14,764 nt of DNA from Acidobacteria bacterium CG_4_9_14_3_um_filter_49_7 (GTDB lineage Bacteria; Acidobacteriota; Holophagae; Thermotomaculales; Thermotomaculaceae): NCBI GenBank assembly GCA_002789615.1, contig PFTO01000187.1:3501-18264 (forward strand). Direction: 5' to 3'. Numbering within the stretch: the first letter of the stretch is position 1; each line of letters opens with the position of its first letter. Positions 5,684-11,766 of this stretch are shown here, piece after piece. The notes under the pieces were generated by a model that was not told where the DNA came from, did not search any database, and was given only the letters and a program-made list of their open reading frames with translations. Made by a program: the position numbers and the translations under genes.

Positions 5684-7599
5684 AACACTATCCCCATAAC
5701 CAGTCTGGCCGTTACTGCCAGCAGAACGGCAAGGCCAGTGGTTCCGAAAGCCACACCCAATGTGTTCTTCCATCCGGTTTCCCGATACAACACCGCAATT
5801 GTCGAAATACAGGGAATGTAAAATACGGTAAAGACACTGAATGTAACGATTTGCTGAATCGTCATTACGTCGGTAATCGTGTTGGTACCCAGAGCCTGAA
5901 ACAGCATCATCAAAGACAGTTCCTTCTTGAAAATGCCAAAAATCAACGTGGTTCCCACAGCCTTCGGCAAACCCAGAATCGTGACTGTCAGTGGGGATAA
6001 GGCTGCGTTAACGGTGGTGTCCAGATGGTAGTATTCCAACAGTCCAAGCGCAATCGTACCGATAATCAGAAATGGGATGACTACTGTGAAAAAGTCTTTC
6101 AGCCGTATCCACGTTTTCGCTGCAACATTCTTCAGCGACGGCATATGGTAGGCCGGAATTTCCAGTACCAGCCCGGGTGTTATCCTGGGATCCAGCATGG
6201 CAGCGATTCGGCCCAGAGCACCGATAACAAAAACGTTCAGGATGTACAGGCCGATGGCATATACCGGACCCAGATAAAATCCCACAAGACCGAAAATAAT
6301 CACGGTTCTGGCAGAACAGGGAACCAGCACTGAAAGAGAAGCAGCAACAACCTGGTCCCGTCGGGTCTCCAGGTTCCGGGCCGCCATCACAGCAGGTACG
6401 CTGCAGCCGTACCCGAGGACAAAGGGAATAACCGCCTTGCCGTGGAGGCCGATCCGATGCATGACGTTGTCTGCCAGAAACGCAATTCTTGCCATATAGC
6501 CGGTATCCTCCAGAAAGGACAACCCGACAAGAAAAGGAATAATGTAGGGGATTGCGATTCCCAATCCGGCGCCAAGGCCCTGGACAAATCCATTGGTAAT
6601 GAGGAGACCCAGTCCCTGTGACATCCACCCTCCCAACAGCTTACCCAACGCTTCAAACTGGCTCAGAATAAAGCCTTCAAAGTAGCTGCCGGTCTTGAAC
6701 ACCGCCGTAAAGAACAGGTAAAAGACCGTCAACAGTATCAGATAGCCCCAGAAGGGATGAAGAATAATGGTATCCAGCTGGCTCTCCAGAGTGGGTTTGG
6801 TGCGTTCAAATGAAGTCACCTGCTCAAAGATACTCATGGCGAGATTGTGGCGTTCCGCTGCAATAACGAAGTTGGCCGGCCGGCCGTGTCTTTCCTCCAG
6901 CCGCTGCTGACATTCGCTTACGACCTCCAGAAGCGATCCGTTGAATCGTTCCAACTCTTTCACATAGAATGGATCATTTTCCAGCAGCCGAATGGCTACG
7001 GTTCTTCCGGGAACATGGAATGAGGCAACAAGATCCTCCGGCAATTTTTCAGCCAGTTCCACAATCTCGTTCTCTACATCACGCTGATAACGCAACGTTG
7101 TTGCATTTGCAGGAATATGCTTTCCATGGGTTGCACGAATGACATCAAGGGTTCCCTTTCCATGGTTGGCAATCGTTTCCACCACAGGTGCATCCAGCAG
7201 CTGGGCGAGTTTTTTTGCGTCGATGAGTATGCCTTTTTTCCGGGCGCTGTCCACCATGTTCAGCGCCACAACTATCGGCCGTTGAAGTTCAATCAGTTCT
7301 ATGGTCATTTCCAAACTGCGGCTCATCACAGAGGCATCGACAACATTTACAATCGTGGAATCCTGTTCGTTGATAATGAACTTCTTGGTCTCAAACTCCG
7401 CCTTATCACTTGGAATCAATGAATACGCGCCGGGTAGGTCAACAATAGAATACAACGTCCCCATCAGGTTCAATGATCCAATCTGATAAGAAACTGTGGC
7501 ACCCGGGAAATTTCCGGTCAGTGCCTTGTAGCCTGTGAGGCTATTAAAAAATGTACTCTTCCCGCTATTTGGCTGCCCCGTGAGCAGAATCCGTTGCAT
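5680..7599 (-). CDS. feoB: Ferrous iron transport protein B
   Basis: Inner-membrane Fe(II) transporter with an N-terminal GTPase. G1 is GQPNSGKST (residues 8-16), the G2 Thr is about 35 in NFPGATVS, G3 is DLPG (54-57) and G4 is NMVD (114-117), the usual FeoB variant of NKxD. A helical GDI-like linker (about 190-290) leads into the membrane core, which starts near LHPFWGYLILLTVFYLFF. The core carries the two gate segments GYGCSVPAVMAAR and FYIPCISTIAVLYRE, each with the conserved cysteine. At 639 residues it is compact beside the 773 of E. coli, lacking a long C-terminal extension. I chose the ATG at 7599, 6 nt after GGAGG; the ATG at 7605 directly abuts that site. It overlaps feoA by 35 nt and the radical SAM gene by 4 nt. 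Confidence 0.96.
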   Translation of the reverse strand: MQRILLTGQPNSGKSTFFNSLTGYKALTGNFPGATVSYQIGSLNLMGTLYSIVDLPGAYSLIPSDKAEFETKKFIINEQDSTIVNVVDASVMSRSLEMTIELIELQRPIVVALNMVDSARKKGILIDAKKLAQLLDAPVVETIANHGKGTLDVIRATHGKHIPANATTLRYQRDVENEIVELAEKLPEDLVASFHVPGRTVAIRLLENDPFYVKELERFNGSLLEVVSECQQRLEERHGRPANFVIAAERHNLAMSIFEQVTSFERTKPTLESQLDTIILHPFWGYLILLTVFYLFFTAVFKTGSYFEGFILSQFEALGKLLGGWMSQGLGLLITNGFVQGLGAGLGIAIPYIIPFLVGLSFLEDTGYMARIAFLADNVMHRIGLHGKAVIPFVLGYGCSVPAVMAARNLETRRDQVVAASLSVLVPCSARTVIIFGLVGFYLGPVYAIGLYILNVFVIGALGRIAAMLDPRITPGLVLEIPAYHMPSLKNVAAKTWIRLKDFFTVVIPFLIIGTIALGLLEYYHLDTTVNAALSPLTVTILGLPKAVGTTLIFGIFKKELSLMMLFQALGTNTITDVMTIQQIVTFSVFTVFYIPCISTIAVLYRETGWKNTLGVAFGTTGLAVLLAVTARLVMGIVL

Positions 7600-7846
7600 G
7601 TGCATCCTCCGTGGTATCGCCGGCCGGAGAAACCAGGATCTTGGAAGCGATCCCACGGCCGATTGCCACGTTGCTTCCGTTGACAGCAACCATCAGCGGT
7701 CCGCTAATGGCAGACTTTTTCGCCAGTATCACTGTCACCCCCTCGTGGAAGCCCAAATTTTTCAGTTGAACCTGCATGCGGAAACCGCCTGAGATTTTCA
7801 TAACCTTGGCGGTTTCCCCCACCCTCAACTCCATGAGTGATTTCAT
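7565..7846 (-). CDS. feoA: Ferrous iron transport protein A
   Basis: A 93-residue cytoplasmic SH3-like protein that assists FeoB. The conserved core runs from MELRVGETAKVMKISGG through LKNLGFHEGVTVILAKKS to GSNVAIGRGIASKILV. The last 20 or so residues (from AGDTTEDAHATDSAHG) are a low-complexity tail beyond the usual 75-80 residue core. That tail is encoded where feoA overlaps the feoB start by 35 nt. The ATG at 7846 overlaps the ppiD stop as ATGA and has no Shine-Dalgarno site of its own, which points to coupled translation. Met5 is an alternative start. Confidence 0.93.
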   Translation of the reverse strand: MKSLMELRVGETAKVMKISGGFRMQVQLKNLGFHEGVTVILAKKSAISGPLMVAVNGSNVAIGRGIASKILVSPAGDTTEDAHATDSAHGAAK

Positions 7847-9798
7847 TTTTTGTTGTCCAGTTGCGTCTCCTGAAAGCGTTGGGAAATCTTAATCTTTCCG
7901 GCGTCTTCCATGGATTTTCTTGCATTCCGGATAAATGAAGTAAACAGGTCGTTGCTCCGTCGCTGAATTTCCTTCGCTTTCATGTCCTGCGCCTTCGCCA
8001 TAAAGTCCTTCTGGTCAAACGGAACCTTGTCAGTAATGCGGCATAAAATCGTATCGCCATTTCTGTCAGTCAAAGGCTCTGTAAATTGTCCGTTGTCATA
8101 GGAAAACAGTTTCTCGAAGGAATCACTGCTCTTCTTGACAATAAAGTTGGCCGGGGCGCTCTGCCTTGTAACCGGATCAATCTTCTGAATCTTCATTCCT
8201 TCTTTCTTAACCAGTGTCTCGAAGTTCTTCGGTGTCACCCCTGCACGGAACTTTTCAGCAGCCTGCCTCGCGAGTGCCTGAGCCTTAATTTTGGCAATAT
8301 CATTTTTCACTTTCCCGGCAACTTTCTCAAAAGGCGGAATCTCCGGATCCTTTTCGCCCATTACCTGGAAGACGATCACGCCTTCAGCCGTTTTCAATGG
8401 GTCTGATATATCCTTTATTTTCAATGAAAACGTTGCATTCGCAACCCGGGCGCTGGGACCGATGCCGTTGATTGTGGCCATGGGGTCATTGGCAAAAAAG
8501 CCACTCTCAATCACAGTGTATTTCATTGCTTTTGCGGCGACAGCCAGATCCTTCTTTTCCTTTGCGGCTTTACTGAACTCGACAGCCTTTTTCTGGACCA
8601 GTTCCTGAGCTTTCTTGAATTTCAAATCACTTTCGATGTGGCTTCGGGCCTCTTCCAGAGTTTCTATCTTTCCTTCTTTATGGCCGGTCACCTTGATAAT
8701 GTGATAACCGAACTGCGTCTTTACCGGCTTTGAATATTCACCCACTTTCATGCCAAACGCGGCAGCTTCGAATGCCTTAACCATTCTTCCTTTGGGAAAC
8801 CAGTTCAGATCCCCGCCTTTCTTGACCGTTGTGTAGTCATCGCTGTATTTCTGAACCAGACTTTTGAAGTCTTTACCCTTTTTCAACTGAGCGTAAACCT
8901 TGTCCGCTATCTTCTTAGCTTCGGCGAAGCTTCTTTTTTTCACGGTAACACCGATCAGAATGTGGCTGGCCCGAACCTGTTCCTTCTGGGTGTACTTGTC
9001 GATGTGTTCCTTGTAATATGCTTTGATTTCTTTATCCGAAACCTGCATATCCTTTTTGAACTCGAAAGGGGTGAAGCGAACAAATGAAATGCTCCGTTTC
9101 AGGGGAGTCCGATACGCGTCTTTATGAGACCCATAATATTTTTCCGCTTCGTCATTGGTCACTTCCTTCAGTGCTTCCCCCATATAGGTCTGGGCCTTGA
9201 AAGAAACGTATTCAAACCCGATTTTTTCATTCTGATCCCGATAGATCTTTTTTACCTGGTCATCTGTAAGGGTAATACTGTTGCTCACCAGGTCTCCCAG
9301 CTTTGTAATCAACTCATCATTCCCAATTGATTTTTCGAAATCAGGAATGGTTTTCCCGTAGCCTTCCACATAGCGCTTATATTTGTCGTAGCCGATAAAT
9401 TCGCCTTTATCATTGGTGAACATCCGCATCGAGAGAATCTTTTTTGCGATCTCTTCCTTGGAAACATGAACGCCCATTTTCTTCGCCTCGTGTAATATCA
9501 CCCGGGTATCCACAAGGTTACTGATGGCCTGCCGGTCAATTCCCAGCATTTTTGCCATATCAGATGTGTACCGGTTCCCGTACATCTGTTTGTACCGGTC
9601 TTCCAGGCTTCGGAACTGTTCCACGTATTCCTTGAAGAGGATTTCATCTCCGCCAACCCACGCAATCACCGAAGTGGGCTGGCCAATTTTACCCTGGGCT
9701 CCCCAGTTCGCAAACACATAGAGAGACAAGGCGATAATCACAATCCATAAAATAAACGACCACTTCTTAAAATCTTCTCTTAATGCCAGTAATGCCAT
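7843..9798 (-). CDS. ppiD: PpiD/SurA-type membrane-anchored peptidyl-prolyl isomerase
   Basis: A 651-residue periplasmic folding factor. Residues 1-12 are a short cytoplasmic stretch and about 13-31 (WSFILWIVIIALSLYVFAN) a single membrane anchor, so the bulk faces the periplasm. A SurA-like helical chaperone region follows (about 45-200). One clear parvulin domain lies at about 272-375: RASHILI, FKSLVQKYSDD, GGDLNWF, and FGYHIIKV near its end. A second, degenerate parvulin-like segment and a coiled basic tail end the protein. It is about the size of E. coli PpiD (623). The ATG at 9798 has AAGGAG, but 13 nt away, which is long. It heads the operon, has its own promoter (9843-9871), and its stop overlaps feoA by 4 nt. 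Confidence 0.9.
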   Translation of the reverse strand: MALLALREDFKKWSFILWIVIIALSLYVFANWGAQGKIGQPTSVIAWVGGDEILFKEYVEQFRSLEDRYKQMYGNRYTSDMAKMLGIDRQAISNLVDTRVILHEAKKMGVHVSKEEIAKKILSMRMFTNDKGEFIGYDKYKRYVEGYGKTIPDFEKSIGNDELITKLGDLVSNSITLTDDQVKKIYRDQNEKIGFEYVSFKAQTYMGEALKEVTNDEAEKYYGSHKDAYRTPLKRSISFVRFTPFEFKKDMQVSDKEIKAYYKEHIDKYTQKEQVRASHILIGVTVKKRSFAEAKKIADKVYAQLKKGKDFKSLVQKYSDDYTTVKKGGDLNWFPKGRMVKAFEAAAFGMKVGEYSKPVKTQFGYHIIKVTGHKEGKIETLEEARSHIESDLKFKKAQELVQKKAVEFSKAAKEKKDLAVAAKAMKYTVIESGFFANDPMATINGIGPSARVANATFSLKIKDISDPLKTAEGVIVFQVMGEKDPEIPPFEKVAGKVKNDIAKIKAQALARQAAEKFRAGVTPKNFETLVKKEGMKIQKIDPVTRQSAPANFIVKKSSDSFEKLFSYDNGQFTEPLTDRNGDTILCRITDKVPFDQKDFMAKAQDMKAKEIQRRSNDLFTSFIRNARKSMEDAGKIKISQRFQETQLDNKK

Positions 9799-9842
9799 AT
9801 CGAATCACAAGCTCCTTTCCCTCGAACTTTCAAATCTCATCT

Positions 9843-9871
9843 ATATTAGAGGATGAAGCCCTGAATCGCAA
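9843..9871 (-). promoter_or_regulatory. Candidate sigma70 promoter of the ppiD-feoAB operon
   Basis: On the minus strand TTGCGA (9866-9871) and TAATAT (9843-9848) are exactly 17 bp apart, each with 4 of 6 consensus matches. Transcription would start near 9836, about 38 nt before the ppiD ATG. No Fur-type box is visible around it. Confidence 0.45.
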
Positions 9872-9881
9872 GGGAAAAGAG

Positions 9882-9897
9882 AGAACAGAAGTGTTCT
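9882..9897. promoter_or_regulatory. Perfect palindrome upstream of the ppiD-feo promoter
   Basis: AGAACA, a GAAG centre, and TGTTCT form perfect 6-bp arms. The centre lies about 53 bp upstream of the predicted start, which is where an activator would bind. It does not match a Fur or IscR site I would recognise. Binding is inferred only from symmetry and position. Confidence 0.35.
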
Positions 9898-9906
9898 GAA
9901 GAGGCA

Positions 9907-9999
9907 AAAGTTTAAGTCTAAGTTTGAGTTTAAGTTCGGAAAGAAACCAGATGGCTGACTCCCTGTCTTTACTCAAACTCAACCTCAACCTTGATTTTG
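9907..9999. repeat. Composite inverted hexamer-repeat element, copy B
   Basis: The left arm (9907-9937) is a run of AGTTTA/AGTCTA/AGTTTG units on the plus strand. The right arm (9971-9999) is made of CTCAAA/CTCAAC units in inverted orientation. Between them sits CCCTGTCTTTACT (9961-9973), identical to a 13-mer in copy A. The right arm extends into the last codons of terC and provides its TGA stop. Transcribed from terC, the arms could pair as an imperfect hairpin. Confidence 0.7.
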
Positions 10000-10701
10000 C
10001 TTCCCCTTTTTGATCTGCAGGTTGTGTTCGTAACGCATCTGGAGCAATTCTACCATCAGGGCAAACCCCATGGGCAGATAGATGTATGCCTTGGGTACTT
10101 CCTTGTGCATCCCTTCCATAAAAATAGTAACGCCGATGGTGATCAGAAACGCCAGCGCAAGTATTTTCAGCGTGGGATGGCCGATAATGAACTCGCCAAC
10201 CGGTCCGGCGTAGACCATAATCAAAAGAAAAGATAATACAACTGCTCCAATAATGACCCAGATATGGTCGGTTAGTCCTACCGCCGTTATCACTGAATCA
10301 ATGGAAAACACAATGTCCAGAAGGACAATCTGAACCACAATCAGAGCATATCCCCGATGGTCATCCGGGGGAAGTTCCACTTCGCCGTCAGCTCGAAGCT
10401 CCACTGTGTGGTGGATTTCCCGAACCGCCTTGAATAGCAGAAACATTCCTCCCGCAATAAGTACGATATCCCGTATTGAAAAATGCCAGATGATGTTTCG
10501 AGTTAATGAGGCCAATGCCAGAACAGCAACCACCAGCAGGATCCGGGCAATCATGGCCACGGAAAGTCCGATAATACGAGCCACTCTGCGGCGTTTCTCT
10601 GGCAGCTTACCGACAAAAATAGAAATTACCAGCACATTGTCCACGCCGAGCACCAATTCGAGCCCGACAAGCAGTAGTAGCAGTGCTATTGCATCACCCA
10701 T
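9985..10701 (-). CDS. TerC family integral membrane protein
   Basis: A 238-residue polytopic inner-membrane protein with about seven hydrophobic segments. The two family signatures are present, each with a conserved acidic residue inside a helix: LELVLGVDNVLVI in the first helix and LLDIVFSIDSVITAVG midway. TerC proteins were named for tellurite resistance; later work links members to metal (notably manganese) handling and to metallation of exported enzymes, and the substrate here is unknown. I prefer the ATG at 10701, 5 nt after GGAGG; the in-frame ATG at 10713 would place that site inside the gene. It has its own extended -10 promoter. The last residues (KQNQG) and stop are encoded by the neighbouring repeat element, so the tail was probably altered by it. 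Confidence 0.92.
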   Translation of the reverse strand: MGDAIALLLLLVGLELVLGVDNVLVISIFVGKLPEKRRRVARIIGLSVAMIARILLVVAVLALASLTRNIIWHFSIRDIVLIAGGMFLLFKAVREIHHTVELRADGEVELPPDDHRGYALIVVQIVLLDIVFSIDSVITAVGLTDHIWVIIGAVVLSFLLIMVYAGPVGEFIIGHPTLKILALAFLITIGVTIFMEGMHKEVPKAYIYLPMGFALMVELLQMRYEHNLQIKKGKQNQG

Positions 10702-10728
10702 TTTCGCCTCCATCTGTTATTTCCAGAA

Positions 10729-10737
10729 ATCATACCA
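10729..10737 (-). promoter_or_regulatory. Extended -10 promoter of the terC gene
   Basis: The minus strand reads TGG-TATGAT, an extended -10 (TGn plus a 5-of-6 match to TATAAT), preceded by CG. No good -35 is found, as is tolerated for this promoter type. The predicted start near 10722 gives a leader of about 20 nt carrying GGAGG. Confidence 0.45.
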
Positions 10738-10768
10738 CGGATTCCGGCTCCTGAGACAGGCAGGGACC

Positions 10769-10938
10769 AGTCTGAGTTTAAGTCTGAGTCTGAGTTTGAC
10801 TTCAGATAAGATTAAGAAAATACTTGGAAATATTCTCCTTCTCCCACTCAACTCTAACCTTAATCTCAACCTCAACCTTGACTTCCACTTATTCCCCTGT
10901 CTTTACTAAAACTTAAACTCAGACTCAAACTTGTCTTT
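10769..10938. repeat. Composite inverted hexamer-repeat element, copy A
   Basis: Three arrays occupy nearly the whole nagZ-terC gap. The left array (10769-10802) has AGTCTG/AGTTTA units. The middle (10845-10884) has CTCAAC/CTTAAT-type units. The right (10907-10937) has ACTTAA/ACTCAG units and starts directly after the nagZ stop. The plus-strand segment 10780-10799 pairs with 10913-10932 at 18 of 20 positions. CCCTGTCTTTACT (10895-10907) is identical to copy B, and CTCAACCTCAACCTTGA also occurs in both copies. No open frame of note lies inside. Confidence 0.75.
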
Positions 10939-11763
10939 TTAGCCCCGGAGTCGGACAAGTGCATAATCCATCCCAACGGAAAGGGTCCTTTCAACTTTTT
11001 CGTGGAGGGGGACATTCGGCAATGCCTTCATACCCAGATCATCAGAAACAAGGGCGCCTGAATGAAAGGACTTCAACCGGCTGAGCAGTGGTTGTGAGTA
11101 GGTGGAAATGCCCTGATAGCCCGCAATTTTAACATGGGCCATCATAACCCAGCGATTGGGACGGGCCAGCTCCCGGAAAGGCTGCTCGTCTTCCGGGGCA
11201 ATCTCCGACAGCACCGGCAGATCAAAATGGCTGTCCGGGGTGGTCGGGCCAAGCCCCGGATAGTGTTTCAGGCAACCGACAATCCCGGTGGATTCCAGAC
11301 CTTCCAGATAGGCAGCAGCCCGCTCAATGACGGTGTTCGCGTCTTGTCCAAGCGTGCGTCCCAAAAGGCCATTTCTGCTGTTTCCCCGGTTCAGGTCCAC
11401 CACAGGAGCAAAATTCACATCCACTCCGAAGCGTCCCAACAAATGACCGGATTCTCTGCCAAAAGCAACCAGATCTTCATGGTCTCCCATGGCCGGTACG
11501 TCTCCGATGATTTTCCTGAACCGATTCACGAGTCCCCCCTCAAAATCAACCGCTATGAAAGTATCCTGTCCTGCGGCGGTTTTGATATCAGAAATCAATC
11601 TGTTCAATTGACATTCCCGGTCAACATTTTCCGAAAAAAGAATGACTCCTCCGGGACGCACTGTTTCAAGAAAACTCCTGTCCGAATCCATCAGTTGCGT
11701 TCCGGTCACGGATACAATCATTTGTCTGCCGTAAGGAATCAGTTTCTTGCTGTCAATTTCCAT
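10939..11763 (-). CDS. nagZ: NagZ-like beta-N-acetylhexosaminidase (glycoside hydrolase family 3)
   Basis: Cytoplasmic glycosidase expected to remove N-acetylglucosamine from anhydro-muropeptides during wall recycling. GH3 marks in order: PGGVILFSENV, VDFEGGLVNRFR (cf. VDQEGGRVQR in NagZ), FAPVVDLN, then the NagZ-specific loop KHYPGLGPTTPDSH (166-179) with the Asp177/His179 catalytic pair. The likely nucleophile is Asp241 in SDDLGMKAL. It ends after one TIM-barrel at 274 residues, shorter than the 341 of E. coli, though both catalytic elements are kept. There is no signal peptide. The ATG is 3 nt after the mutS stop, with AAGGAAGG upstream inside mutS, so it is co-transcribed with mutS. The repeat element follows its stop directly. 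General GH3 activity sure; NagZ specificity likely. Confidence 0.85.
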   Translation of the reverse strand: MEIDSKKLIPYGRQMIVSVTGTQLMDSDRSFLETVRPGGVILFSENVDRECQLNRLISDIKTAAGQDTFIAVDFEGGLVNRFRKIIGDVPAMGDHEDLVAFGRESGHLLGRFGVDVNFAPVVDLNRGNSRNGLLGRTLGQDANTVIERAAAYLEGLESTGIVGCLKHYPGLGPTTPDSHFDLPVLSEIAPEDEQPFRELARPNRWVMMAHVKIAGYQGISTYSQPLLSRLKSFHSGALVSDDLGMKALPNVPLHEKVERTLSVGMDYALVRLRG

Positions 11764-11766
11764 GGA

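Noticed and set aside
6008..6628. A 206-codon minus-strand frame within feoB
   Set aside because: It lies wholly inside the membrane domain of feoB in another frame, and feoB is intact with all motifs.
10406..10909. Plus-strand frame opposite the terC start, ending in serine/leucine/asparagine repeats
   Set aside because: The repetitive tail is simply the hexamer element read as codons, and the rest is antisense to terC.
10769..10938. The repeat element considered as a CRISPR array
   Set aside because: Units are about 6 bp and degenerate, there are no spacers of uniform length, and no cas genes are present.
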